A stretch of DNA of 13,183 nt from Acidobacteriota bacterium (GCA_030610025.1 JAUWSP010000018.1:1-13183), one strand, 5' to 3'. Counted from the stretch's first letter, positions 5,733-13,183 are shown. Numbers and translations are program-made. Notes: generated from the letters alone by a model not told the origin.

Positions 5733-7700
5733 TCAGAACTTGACTGCCACGCCACCGGTAATGCGCTTGTGGAGATCGTCGTTGGCTTCCGCCACCGTCG
5801 GTATGGCCTCGGGCAGGCCGCGACTGACTTCCATGTTGAGTTGCACGGCCCAGTCCGCAACGGCTTCGCTGAAGATCACGAGATCCTGGCTCAACAGGAC
5901 CTGCAAGCGCTCGAGCTCGACCAGTGTGGGTTGCGCCACGCGCGGGCGCCAACGGCCCTGATGCTGCTGAACCGGGGTGAGTTGCTGCGCCATGTGATGG
6001 AAGGCCAGCAACACGCCGGTGGAGGTCTGCCTGAATTGGGTATCCAGGGAGGTGACCACATACCGGACTTCGTTTTCGTATCGAGACCGGTCGGCAGCGA
6101 GCAGGATGCCTCCACCTCCCGCGGCAATGTTGGACCTCAGCGTCGCCAGAATCATGGGCGTGAACTGATGACTGGCGGAGAACTGCACCTCCGGAATCTC
6201 GTCACCACTGACCAGATAGAGACTTTCCAGCCGATTGAAGAAATCCTCGTTGAAATAGAGGTGAAGCGTTTCGTCGAATCGCCGATGGGTAAAACCAAGG
6301 CTCATCTGGTCGAAGTTCTTACCCTTTCGCGACACCAGCAGTTGATAGCAGTACTCTTCCGAGTAGCCGCACGCATTGCTGTGCTCCTCGAAGAGGACCG
6401 GAGTGAATCCCTGGTGCATGGTGTCGACTTGCAGATTGTGGACCTGGTAGCTGCCCGAGGCGTGAGCCCGCCAGTTCTGTCCGAGGCTGACGACCATCCC
6501 TCCAGTCGGCGACACTGCCGACAGGCTGCCGTCGCGTAGGGACGACAGGAACCCTGCCTCGACCAGGATGGCCGGCCTGACCTGCAATCCAGCCTTGCCG
6601 AAGACGTCGATCCTCTCGGTGGGCAACGGCGTTGCGAACCCGGCCACCGGGCGGCGGGGCGTGAAGAACTCGGTCTGGCGGTCCAGGTAGCGAACACCCG
6701 TCTCAAAGTTCGAGCGTGACGTCAGGGCTGCCCTGTAGTTGCCCTCGATCCGCCACGAACGGGAAGCATCCGGGATGCCGAGCGGTTCGATGGGTGCCTG
6801 GCGGTAGAAGTTGTTCTCTTCGGTGTAGTACACCGCGAAATCGGACCGGCCGGTGTCGCCGACCCTTTGCGTCCAACTGACGCTGTGGGATTCCAGTCCG
6901 ATATTGGAGAGATTGGAGCTCTTCGAGCCTGGGGAGACCATCCGATTGCTCAGGGAAGTCACCCGAACGGCCGACTGGTCGGAGCTCTCTACCTGAACTG
7001 AGACCAGTTGCGTTCTTCCATTGGAGATGGCTGCGGAGGTCTCGGATTTGGCGCCAGGCTGCAGCTCCACGAAGTTGCCGGTGAGGCCGATGTAGAGGTC
7101 GTTCACCTCTCCTTGAATGCCGACACTGCCCCCTGCCAGCTGGGCGTTACCGACCTCGAGACCCTCCTGCATGCCCGCCACCGCCTGCATCTGGGTCTCG
7201 ACATTGCGTGGCGTGAAGCGCTGGTCGAGCCGAGCGTTGTTGACGTCGATCTCGGCCTCGGCTGCGGCTGTCTCGATATCTCTCAAGACGTCCGATGGAA
7301 TGCGGTCTCGAACGGTCCAGAAGCTGTTCTCGTCAGTGGGCGCGGTAGCCGAGTCCTCCTGGAGCTCCAGATCCAGGAACTGCTGCGCCTGGGCACTGGC
7401 CCGCGTCAGCAGGGCGATACTGGGGACAAAGCCGTTCCTGAAAGCGATGACCTTGTAAAGGCCTGCCGGGAGGCTGTCGAAGCGGAAGTTGCCCTCGAGG
7501 TCACTGATCACCTTTCGCAGGCTGGTATCACCGAGGTGATAGGCGTAGACCATCGATTGGGGCAGGGGAGCGGTAAGGCTCTGAACGTGCCCACTGAGCG
7601 CACCATTTGCGGGGCCGATGACCTCATCGGCAGACACCACCCCGACACCCAGAACGGACAGGGCCAAGACGGCAAGTAGGGTCTTCTTCAAGTAGAGCAT
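5733..7700 (-). CDS. Secreted outer-membrane barrel protein with N-terminal carboxypeptidase-regulatory-like domain
   Basis: The chosen start, ATG at 7700, gives 655 residues opening with a clean signal peptide (lysines at 5-6, hydrophobic 7-22, cleavage after VSA at 24). The frame stays open upstream to 7907, but that part overlaps comF and the promoter and looks non-coding. Residues about 34-115 read as a carboxypeptidase-regulatory-like beta-sandwich (GALSGHV, ISDLEGNFRFDSLPAGLYKV). A more polar region follows to about 190. From there to the end it is rich in alternating aromatic/polar strands, with C-terminal VAVKF, the phenylalanine end of an outer-membrane barrel. There is no TonB box and no recognisable plug domain, unlike true TonB-dependent receptors. 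Two cysteines (444 and 451) in one predicted loop may form a disulfide. It has its own strong promoter. The substrate is unknown. Other possibilities are an adhesin-like or transport porin-like surface protein. Confidence 0.78.
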   Translation of the reverse strand: MLYLKKTLLAVLALSVLGVGVVSADEVIGPANGALSGHVQSLTAPLPQSMVYAYHLGDTSLRKVISDLEGNFRFDSLPAGLYKVIAFRNGFVPSIALLTRASAQAQQFLDLELQEDSATAPTDENSFWTVRDRIPSDVLRDIETAAAEAEIDVNNARLDQRFTPRNVETQMQAVAGMQEGLEVGNAQLAGGSVGIQGEVNDLYIGLTGNFVELQPGAKSETSAAISNGRTQLVSVQVESSDQSAVRVTSLSNRMVSPGSKSSNLSNIGLESHSVSWTQRVGDTGRSDFAVYYTEENNFYRQAPIEPLGIPDASRSWRIEGNYRAALTSRSNFETGVRYLDRQTEFFTPRRPVAGFATPLPTERIDVFGKAGLQVRPAILVEAGFLSSLRDGSLSAVSPTGGMVVSLGQNWRAHASGSYQVHNLQVDTMHQGFTPVLFEEHSNACGYSEEYCYQLLVSRKGKNFDQMSLGFTHRRFDETLHLYFNEDFFNRLESLYLVSGDEIPEVQFSASHQFTPMILATLRSNIAAGGGGILLAADRSRYENEVRYVVTSLDTQFRQTSTGVLLAFHHMAQQLTPVQQHQGRWRPRVAQPTLVELERLQVLLSQDLVIFSEAVADWAVQLNMEVSRGLPEAIPTVAEANDDLHKRITGGVAVKF

Positions 7701-7727
7701 CCGCAACAGGTAATTATACGACTCTGC

Positions 7728-7757
7728 ATTATATTTGGATGTGGAGACGGGTGTCAA
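7728..7757 (-). promoter_or_regulatory. Near-perfect sigma-70 promoter for the large barrel gene
   Basis: The minus strand has TTGACA (7757-7752) and TATAAT (7733-7728) separated by 18 nt, both hexamers perfect. The predicted start point is near 7721, about 21 nt before the ATG at 7700. A second TATAAT sits at 7718-7713 without a matching -35. The -35 overlaps an inverted repeat AAAGG-CT-CCTTT (7756-7767), a possible operator. Its position, 38 nt beyond the comF stop, shows that the barrel gene is transcribed separately. Confidence 0.82.
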
Positions 7758-7795
7758 AGGCTCCTTTCCATTGTCCAGGCCGCTCGAGAGCTTCT

Positions 7796-8644
7796 TCAGC
7801 CAGGCCTGTGATGGGTATTTGCAAGACCCACGCCATGTTGGATCGGCTCGGGTGTCCTGCCGCCGGCGAGGCAAATTACCGATGTGGCTCCGAATCTCGA
7901 GAGGCAATCGGCAGCAGCCCCCAGTGTGTTACGAGTCGTAACAACGTCGTCCACAAGCAGCACCCGACGGCCTCTTATCCGGCGTCTGCCGGTGCGGGTC
8001 GCGGTGAAGGCCCCTCGCAGGTTCGCTGCCCGCGAAGCCCGATCCAGGCTAGTCTGAGGCTGGGTAGCGGACCTGCGGCGGAGGGCTCGAACCAATGGCA
8101 GGTCGAGCTCTTCTGCGATTGGCCGGGCGATCTCTTCCGCCTGGTTGAAGCCGCGGAGCAGGTGGCGGCGCCAGTGAAGCGGTACAGGAACGACCAGGTC
8201 CGTTTCTTCCAGGAGCTGTTTGAAACGATGGGCCAGAGCGCGGCCGAGATGCGCGCCCAGAAATGGGAGACGCCGGAACTTCAACGCGTGGATGACCTCG
8301 ACAAGAGGGGGCTCATAGGTCCAGCCGGAGAGGATGCGTTGGAAAGGGGGAGGGTTTCGTCGGCAACTGCCACAGAGATAGCCATCCGGCAAGGGGTCGG
8401 CTTCGATGGCTCTACCGCAGCCAGGGCACACCGTTCCGGGTGTCGGCTGGAGCCGTTGTCTGCACTCCGTGCACAGGCCAAGGTCCAGGGCCGCGATGCC
8501 TTCGATTCGATCGCAGGCCACGCAGACCGGTGGCAGCAGGATCGCCAACAGCCGAAGCCCGGCTTCCTCGAGCTCGGATCTCCATGTCTGTGACAAACGG
8601 GGTTCTCCAGCGTACGAAATGGTTGACAGCCAGGTCGCTCGCAT
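7796..8644 (-). CDS. comF: ComF-family phosphoribosyltransferase-like protein
   Basis: This 282-residue protein has four CxxC pairs in its first third (C41/C44, C58/C61, C73/C76, C91/C94), as in the double zinc ribbon of ComF proteins. A phosphoribosyltransferase-type domain follows, with VVPVPLHWRRHLLRGFNQAEEIA (about 151-173) and the PRPP-binding loop VLLVDDVVTT (228-237). In naturally competent bacteria ComF acts in the cytoplasm after DNA uptake, helping convert incoming single strands to recombinants. No other competence gene is in the window, and ComF homologues are widespread, so the role here is open. The ATG at 8644 has no Shine-Dalgarno and gives about 28 residues before the family's usual opening (LRLLAILLPPVCVACD); the true start could be a later TTG. 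The gene is divergent from the small barrel gene. Confidence 0.93.
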   Translation of the reverse strand: MRATWLSTISYAGEPRLSQTWRSELEEAGLRLLAILLPPVCVACDRIEGIAALDLGLCTECRQRLQPTPGTVCPGCGRAIEADPLPDGYLCGSCRRNPPPFQRILSGWTYEPPLVEVIHALKFRRLPFLGAHLGRALAHRFKQLLEETDLVVPVPLHWRRHLLRGFNQAEEIARPIAEELDLPLVRALRRRSATQPQTSLDRASRAANLRGAFTATRTGRRRIRGRRVLLVDDVVTTRNTLGAAADCLSRFGATSVICLAGGRTPEPIQHGVGLANTHHRPG

Positions 8645-8700
8645 TCTGGCCGGCCGTGCGCTGCGACCCTTTCATCTGATTAAGACGGGTTAAAGGTCGA

Positions 8701-8706
8701 TATACT
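8701..8706 (+). promoter_or_regulatory. Possible -10 element of the small barrel gene
   Basis: TATACT lies 77 nt upstream of the GTG start in the 138-bp divergent spacer between comF and the barrel gene. No convincing -35 hexamer is found at 16-18 nt, so this is tentative. I found no clear promoter for comF in the same spacer. Confidence 0.3.
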
Positions 8707-8782
8707 TGCCGTTCGAAAGAGTCCCAGGAATCGGTTGCCTTTGCAGACCGCGACGTGCGACCGTCCAAGAGCGGGGGAAGAC

Positions 8783-9343
8783 GTGAGACGAACACAAACT
8801 CTGACCGTGATCGTTCTGGCGGGCTTGTTGCTGGTGCCATTGGCCGCCCGGGGCCAGGAGCTCTATTCCTTCACCGGCAGCCTCCTGCTTGGGTTGGGCG
8901 GCTCTTTCGACGAGAGCGATGCGGGCTTCGGAAACCCCTCCTTCCAACTGGGCTTCTCCCATGTCATCGAGAAGAGGTCCCACGTAGGATTTCGCCTGGG
9001 GTACCTCGGTTTCGGCTCCAACGACTACCTCGGAGAGCTCAAAGGAGCCGACCTCACCTATCTCAATGTGAGTGGCGAGTACCGCTCGGCGAAGAGCTCC
9101 TTTTCGGGCAGCCTCCTCGAGTCCGGGGTCTACATCGGCCTCGGCGGCTACCAGATGAATGGCGAGACCGATGACGGAAGCAACGCAAGCGGGACTTCGA
9201 TTGGACTGGTTCTGGGTTTGACAGGTGATATCGAGGTCTCGCCCAGCTTTGCGGTGAGGATCGAGCTCAGCGGCCACATCCTGAGCTCCGATGTTGCCCG
9301 TTACTTCGGCCTGGCTCAGGTCGGTGTGGCTTATCGCTTCTAG
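8783..9343 (+). CDS. Small outer-membrane beta-barrel protein
   Basis: The start is GTG at 8783, preceded by the purine-rich GGGGGAAG (8773-8780) and giving a proper signal peptide: RR at 2-3, hydrophobic 7-20, cleavage after ARG at 24. The open frame reaches further upstream but that part is not signal-like. The mature part, about 162 residues, alternates small/polar and aromatic residues (SFTGSLLLGLGGSF, VGFRLGYLGFGS, SGVYIGLGGYQMNG, GLAQVGVAYRF) and ends in phenylalanine, the C-terminal signal read by the BAM complex. The size fits an eight-stranded barrel of the OmpA/OmpX/OmpW size class. There is no peptidoglycan-binding domain. The function is unknown; envelope integrity or small-solute roles are typical for such barrels. 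The stop is 23 nt before hflX, so the two are probably co-transcribed. Confidence 0.82.
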   Translation: MRRTQTLTVIVLAGLLLVPLAARGQELYSFTGSLLLGLGGSFDESDAGFGNPSFQLGFSHVIEKRSHVGFRLGYLGFGSNDYLGELKGADLTYLNVSGEYRSAKSSFSGSLLESGVYIGLGGYQMNGETDDGSNASGTSIGLVLGLTGDIEVSPSFAVRIELSGHILSSDVARYFGLAQVGVAYRF

Positions 9344-9366
9344 CAAGCAACTCTCGGCAGCCGATA

Positions 9367-10503
9367 TTGGTCACAGACACCCAGGTTCCATCATCGGGCC
9401 AGCGCCGCGCCGTCCTGGTGGGCTTGAGCCTGCCGGGCCAACCGGGCTGGTTGGTCGAGGAGCATCTGGACGAGCTGGACGAGCTCACCCGTAGCGCAGG
9501 TGTCGAGGTCGCGGCCCGGGCGCAGCAGCAGCGCAAGACGCCGCATGCCGGTACATTCATCGGGCGAGGCAAGGCTGAAGAGGTGGGGCAGGCCGCTCGG
9601 GAGCTCGGTGCGGACCTGGCGATCTTCGACGACGACCTTTCAGCCAGCCAGGTCAAGAATCTGGAGGAGGTTCTCGATCTCCAGGTCATGGATCGCAGTG
9701 GCCTGATTCTCGAGATCTTCGTTCAAAGAGCCCGCACTCGTGAGGCACGAACCCAGGTCGAGCTTGCTCGACTCGAATATCTCTTGCCTCGCTTGACTCG
9801 CCGTTGGACCCACCTCTCCAGGCAGGTTGGTGGTATTGGCGTCCGGGGTGGAGAGGGCGAGACGCAGCTCGAAGCCGATCGACGGATGCTGCGCAAGCGG
9901 ATCCGCCAGTTGAAGCGAGACCTGGAGAAGATCGAGCGCACGCGCCAGCTGCAGCGGCGCGGGCGTCGGGATGTGCTGCAAATCGCCTTGGCTGGCTACA
10001 CCAACGCCGGCAAGTCGACGCTTTTCAACCAGCTCACGAGAGCTGGAGCGCCAGTCGAAGATCGGTTGTTCGCGACCCTGGATTCGAAGCTGCGCCGGGG
10101 AGCCTTGAGCCCGGACATCGTTGCCGTATTCGCCGATACCGTTGGCTTCATTCGCAAGCTTCCGCACCATCTGGTGGCCTCGTTCAAGAGCACTCTGGAG
10201 GAGATTACCTATGCCGACCTGGTGCTGCATGTCGTCGATCGCAGCCATCCCCAGTGGCAGGACCAGATCGAGGTCGGAGAAGCCGTTCTGAAGGACCTGG
10301 GTGTGGATGCCGACCGCGTCATGACCCTGTTCAACAAGTCCGACGTCGTCGGCGAGGTGCCGCGACGCACCGAGGGCGCGCTCTGGATCTCCGCTCGAAG
10401 GGGCTCCGGGCTGGAAGAGATGAAGAGGGCCATCCTCGAACGCCTGCAGCCTCCTGAAACCAGCATCGACTCGGACTCCCCCGAGCTCACTACCGATCCC
10501 TAG
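9367..10503 (+). CDS. hflX: GTPase HflX (ribosome-associated)
   Basis: This 378-residue protein has the HflX N-terminal domain (about 15-190), with GTFIGRGKAEEV, the DDDLSASQVKNLEE stretch and the GGIGVRGGEGETQLEADRR glycine-rich segment. A helical linker and then the GTPase domain follow: G1 GYTNAGKST (210-218), G2 threonine in FATLD (T237), G3 DTVG (257-260), G4 NKSD (323-326) and G5 SAR (342-344). HflX binds the 50S subunit and splits stalled or hibernating ribosomes, notably under heat stress. The protein is somewhat shorter than the E. coli one (426 residues), with a short acidic tail. The start taken is TTG at 9367, the only plausible one before the conserved domain; it lacks a clear Shine-Dalgarno, and an inverted repeat TCGG-CAG-CCGA (9354-9364) occupies the place where one would lie. 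Translation may depend on the upstream barrel gene. Confidence 0.97.
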   Translation: MVTDTQVPSSGQRRAVLVGLSLPGQPGWLVEEHLDELDELTRSAGVEVAARAQQQRKTPHAGTFIGRGKAEEVGQAARELGADLAIFDDDLSASQVKNLEEVLDLQVMDRSGLILEIFVQRARTREARTQVELARLEYLLPRLTRRWTHLSRQVGGIGVRGGEGETQLEADRRMLRKRIRQLKRDLEKIERTRQLQRRGRRDVLQIALAGYTNAGKSTLFNQLTRAGAPVEDRLFATLDSKLRRGALSPDIVAVFADTVGFIRKLPHHLVASFKSTLEEITYADLVLHVVDRSHPQWQDQIEVGEAVLKDLGVDADRVMTLFNKSDVVGEVPRRTEGALWISARRGSGLEEMKRAILERLQPPETSIDSDSPELTTDP

Positions 10504-10606
10504 AGCACCCATTCACCGCGGCCATCGCAGGTTGGGGACTCGTTCCCGGTCATCGTTAGCTATTTCATACCCGAGGTGGGAGCGAGATGCCTAGACTTCA
10601 TATGAA

Positions 10607-13051
10607 GTGCGAGATCCCGTGCATCTGCTGTCCCTGCTGGCGTTCTTGGTGGCCGGTTTCCATTTGGCGCTGGGCGTCTATCTCCTGAAGTCCAACCCGC
10701 GGGCGGCTCTGAATCGAATCTTCTTCCTCATCTGCGTCAAACTGGCATTCTGGTCCCTGGGGTTTTCATTTCTCCAGGGCGCTCCGACCAAGGAGGAGGC
10801 CTGGTTCTGGTTCAAGGTGTCGTCGCCAGGATGGACCCTGACTCCGTCACTGCTGCTTCACTTTCTGATTCTCCTGGTCCGCAAGGAGAAGCTCCTGGAC
10901 AGGCGGGGCGCTTACCTGGCGCTCTACGCGCCGGCCTTCTACTTCTTGGGTCGCGCTCTGTTCGGAGAAATGGGAGTCGTGGACTTCGTCAATACCCCGT
11001 TCGGCTGGTCGGACGTCTATGGGCCCCTTTCGGTCGGGTACGCGATCTACCTGGTCTACTTCTCGAGCTACATCCTCTTCGGATTGTGGTTGGTCTGGCA
11101 GTTCGGACGCGAGTCCGAGGTGATTGCCGAGCGGCGCCAGGCGGCTGTGCTCGTCTATTCGGGTGCACCGGTTCTTGCGGCTGTTGCGGTATCCGGAATT
11201 CTCCTGCCCTGGGCGGGGATTCGTAATCCACCAGAGGTCGCCCACCTCATTGCCCTGCTCTGGGTCCTGGTGATCTGGAACGCCGTTTCGAAGTACAAAT
11301 TGATGCTGATGACTCCCGCGGCTGTGGCGCCAAATATCCTGCGCACCATGGCCGATGCCGTCATCTTGCTGGGGCGCGACAAGGCGATCGTAACGTCCAA
11401 CAAGGCCGCCCGCAGGCTCTTTGGGGACTCGGGGCGCAAGCTCGAGGGTCTCAGTCTGGCACAGCTCTTTGGTGGCTCCGATCCGGAGACTGCCCGCGAA
11501 ACTGAGGGCTTCCTACTCGATGGGGCTGAGAATCTCGAGGTCTCCTATCACCCGCAGGATGGCGAAGAGGTGGTCCTGAGGGTCACGACCTCGGAGGTCC
11601 TGGACTACTACGAGCAGTCGATGGGCGAGGTCCTGGTATTTCGCGACGTCACGGCCGAGAAGCGGGCCGAGGCTGACCTGCGCTACCTGGCCACCCACGA
11701 TTCGCTGACCGAGCTACCGAACCGATCGCTGCTCCAGGACCGGCTCGACCGGGCGGTGAGTCGTGCTCAGCGAGAGGACGTCGGTTTCGCGGTGATCATG
11801 TTCGATCTGGACGACTTCAAGCGGGTCAACGACGATATCGACCACGTGGTCGGCGACGCGGTGCTCAAGACTACCGCCAGGCGGCTGGCGCACTGTGTTC
11901 GCGGTCTCGATACGGTCTGTCGCCTGGGTGGCGACGAGTTCCTGTTGGTGGTCGAGGACCTGGCCGAGGTGGACGAAGCGGACATCATAGCCCGACGGAT
12001 CCAGCGGGCATTCGAGGAGCCCATGAACGCTCTGGGTCATTCGATAACCGTGGCAGGGAGCATCGGAATCAGCACCTATCCGGCTGATTCCGACGAGGTG
12101 TCGACCCTGGTGAAGATGGCGGATCTGGCTCTCAATACCGCGAAGCAGGCTGGGCGAGGCCTGTACCGCTTCTTCTCACCGAACATGGAGGCTTCGAACC
12201 GCCAACGGATCCAGATCGAGAACGGGCTGCAGGATGCCATCGAGAAGCAGGAGCTCTATCTCGCCTATCAGCCCTTGTTCGACTTCGAGGAAGGTCACAT
12301 TGCCGGTGTCGAGGCCCTGATCCGCTGGAACTCACCGGAGATGGGCCAACTCGCCCCGATGGAGTTCATTCCGGTGGCCGAGCGCTCGGGATTGATTGTT
12401 TCGATCGGGGAGTGGGTGCTGCGCACGGCCTGCCTGCAGAGCAAGGCCTGGCAGGATGCTGGCCATCCAAGAGTTCCCATCAGTGTCAATGTGTCGGCCA
12501 GACAGCTTCGCGAAGAGGACTTCGCGGATCGCGTCGTGGAGATCATCGAGGCAACAGGACTCGAGCCCCAGTTGCTCGAGATCGAGTTGACCGAGACCGC
12601 CGTCATGGAGAACCTCAGTCGTTCCCGGAAGATCTTGGACCAACTCGCCGAGGCAGGGGTCAGGTTGGTCATCGATGACTTCGGTACCGGCTACTCCTCG
12701 CTGGCCCGACTTCGGCAGCTGCCCATCCAGGCCATCAAGGTGGACCGCTCCTTCATCGAGAACATCACTGAGGACGAAAGAGATCTCTCTCTGGTGATGG
12801 CCATCGTGGCCATGGCGAGGAATCTGGGCCTGCAGGTCGTGGCCGAGGGCGTGGAGACCATCGAGCAGTTGAAGGCGTTGAATGGCCTGGAGGACATGCC
12901 TGTGCCCAGGTTCCACTGTGATCGGGTGCAGGGCTTCCTGTTCAGCAAGCCGGTCGAAGGAGCCGAGCTCGCACGTCTTTTCAAGAGCAGCGAAAGCGAA
13001 GTCGAGCCCTTCCGCAGTATCCGACGCGTCCTCCACGAAACAGCAGCCTGA
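10607..13051 (+). CDS. Membrane-bound cyclic-di-GMP enzyme: 7TM sensor, PAS, GGDEF, EAL
   Basis: The protein has 814 residues. Seven hydrophobic helices between about 5 and 232 look like the histidine-kinase N-terminal 7TM module. A PAS domain follows (about 240-350), then GGDEF (about 355-523) with an intact GGDEF signature (441-445) and an inhibitory RxxD site (R432, D435) at the canonical five-residue distance. The EAL domain (about 535-790) has EALIRW (E569), NVSARQL (N628), ELTET (E663), the DDFGTG aspartates (690-691), K711, E747 and Q775. Both active sites therefore look competent: diguanylate cyclase and cyclic-di-GMP phosphodiesterase in one membrane protein. A short insertion precedes CDRVQGF in the EAL domain. 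The start is GTG at 10607, the first codon possible after an in-frame TAG at 10592; GTG at 10619 is an alternative. Neither has a good ribosome site. Confidence 0.96.
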   Translation: MRDPVHLLSLLAFLVAGFHLALGVYLLKSNPRAALNRIFFLICVKLAFWSLGFSFLQGAPTKEEAWFWFKVSSPGWTLTPSLLLHFLILLVRKEKLLDRRGAYLALYAPAFYFLGRALFGEMGVVDFVNTPFGWSDVYGPLSVGYAIYLVYFSSYILFGLWLVWQFGRESEVIAERRQAAVLVYSGAPVLAAVAVSGILLPWAGIRNPPEVAHLIALLWVLVIWNAVSKYKLMLMTPAAVAPNILRTMADAVILLGRDKAIVTSNKAARRLFGDSGRKLEGLSLAQLFGGSDPETARETEGFLLDGAENLEVSYHPQDGEEVVLRVTTSEVLDYYEQSMGEVLVFRDVTAEKRAEADLRYLATHDSLTELPNRSLLQDRLDRAVSRAQREDVGFAVIMFDLDDFKRVNDDIDHVVGDAVLKTTARRLAHCVRGLDTVCRLGGDEFLLVVEDLAEVDEADIIARRIQRAFEEPMNALGHSITVAGSIGISTYPADSDEVSTLVKMADLALNTAKQAGRGLYRFFSPNMEASNRQRIQIENGLQDAIEKQELYLAYQPLFDFEEGHIAGVEALIRWNSPEMGQLAPMEFIPVAERSGLIVSIGEWVLRTACLQSKAWQDAGHPRVPISVNVSARQLREEDFADRVVEIIEATGLEPQLLEIELTETAVMENLSRSRKILDQLAEAGVRLVIDDFGTGYSSLARLRQLPIQAIKVDRSFIENITEDERDLSLVMAIVAMARNLGLQVVAEGVETIEQLKALNGLEDMPVPRFHCDRVQGFLFSKPVEGAELARLFKSSESEVEPFRSIRRVLHETAA

Positions 13052-13073
13052 CCCCCCCGCCCGCCCTGGGGGT
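13051..13073 (+). terminator. GC-rich hairpin overlapping the stop of the GGDEF-EAL gene
   Basis: ACCCCC (13051-13056) pairs with GGGGGT (13068-13073) around an 11-nt C-rich loop. The first base of the stem is the last base of the TGA stop. No T-run follows. As with the DUF5916 gene, the hairpin touches the stop codon and merges into the repeat array. Confidence 0.4.
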
Positions 13074-13183
13074 TGAGGCGCCCGGCGTTCCTTAGGCCGT
13101 TCCTTGGGGGTTGAGGGTTGAAGCACCCTGGCGTTCCTTCCGGATGGTCTTTGAGGGCTTGGGGATTGAAGCGGACGGACCTG
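13066..13183. repeat. Intergenic hairpin-repeat array (right copy, cut by window end)
   Basis: Units begin with TTGARGC(G/A) at 13073, 13118 and 13166, about 45-48 nt apart. The first carries a CGGC/GCCG stem (13083-13086/13096-13099); the second has only imperfect pairing around GCGTTCCTT. Words shared with 1176-1327 include GGGTTGAGGCG, GCGTTCCTTCCG, GAGGGCTTGGGG and the closing CGGACCTG. The array continues past the window. There is no open reading frame in it. Confidence 0.72.

Noticed and set aside
5571..6539. 322-codon open frame on the plus strand opposite the large barrel gene
   Set aside because: It lies antisense to a gene with a clear signal peptide, domain and promoter. The translation is low in hydrophobic periodicity and has no recognisable motif, as expected of a high-GC shadow frame.
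7701..7907. Upstream extension of the large barrel frame by 69 codons
   Set aside because: It overlaps the comF 3' end and the consensus promoter, and would bury the signal peptide internally.
8690..9346. 218-codon minus-strand frame opposite the small barrel gene
   Set aside because: The plus-strand gene has a signal peptide, a ribosome site and a C-terminal phenylalanine; the minus frame has none of these and crosses the divergent promoter region.
10504..10606. Possible terminator hairpin GGGA-CTCGT-TCCC and a sigma-54 site before the GGDEF-EAL gene
   Set aside because: The stem is only 4 bp with no T-run, and no GG-N10-GC site with good flanks was found in the spacer.
12332..13126. 264-codon minus-strand frame opposite the EAL domain
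   Set aside because: It is the mirror frame of a catalytically complete EAL domain. Its histidine- and leucine-rich composition is typical of antisense high-GC frames.
1139..13183. The two repeat arrays as ends of one mobile element or integrated island
   Set aside because: There is no transposase, integrase, target duplication or composition break. The genes between are core-like (hflX, comF, two-component pair), so dispersed intergenic repeats explain them better.

Overview
The window is high-GC bacterial chromosome with ordinary gene density. Three genes encode outer-membrane barrels or barrel candidates, and a sigma-54 two-component pair is present, so the organism is Gram-negative. The DUF5916-type barrel and the large barrel carrying an N-terminal carboxypeptidase-regulatory-like domain suggest Acidobacteriota or a related soil or sediment phylum. 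That placement is an inference from gene content, not a measured assignment.

Layout: (1) 1-1145, plus strand, is the 3' end of a DUF5916 outer-membrane protein. It ends in a 39-nt near-perfect stem-loop that contains its own stop codon. (2) 1176-1327 is a convergent intergenic spacer made of degenerate, hairpin-bearing repeat units. (3) 1328-8644 holds four minus-strand genes. In transcription order they are a ComF-family phosphoribosyltransferase, a large secreted barrel protein with its own near-consensus sigma-70 promoter, a 922-residue multi-domain membrane histidine kinase, and an NtrC-family sigma-54 response regulator. The kinase and regulator are 5 nt apart, and a good -24/-12 promoter lies just upstream of the kinase. 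(4) 8645-8782 is a divergent promoter region. (5) 8783-13051 holds three plus-strand genes: a small 8-stranded-type outer-membrane barrel, the GTPase HflX 23 nt downstream, and a membrane-anchored 7TM-PAS-GGDEF-EAL cyclic-di-GMP enzyme. (6) 13052-13183 repeats the same intergenic repeat family seen at 1176-1327. No intergenic stretch exceeds 300 bases; the longest, 5482-5732, carries the sigma-54 promoter and two palindromes.

How the genes may work together: the kinase and regulator form one signalling unit that probably activates its own sigma-54 promoter. The large barrel gene immediately upstream is on the same strand but has a housekeeping-type promoter, so any functional link to the kinase rests on position only. 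The GGDEF-EAL protein adds a second membrane-sensing output. No RNA genes, CRISPR arrays, transposases or phage genes were seen. I do not see a clear new multi-gene system. The best leads are the self-activating kinase-regulator pair with a ComP-like sensor, the plugless barrel protein, and the hairpin repeat family present at both ends of the window.
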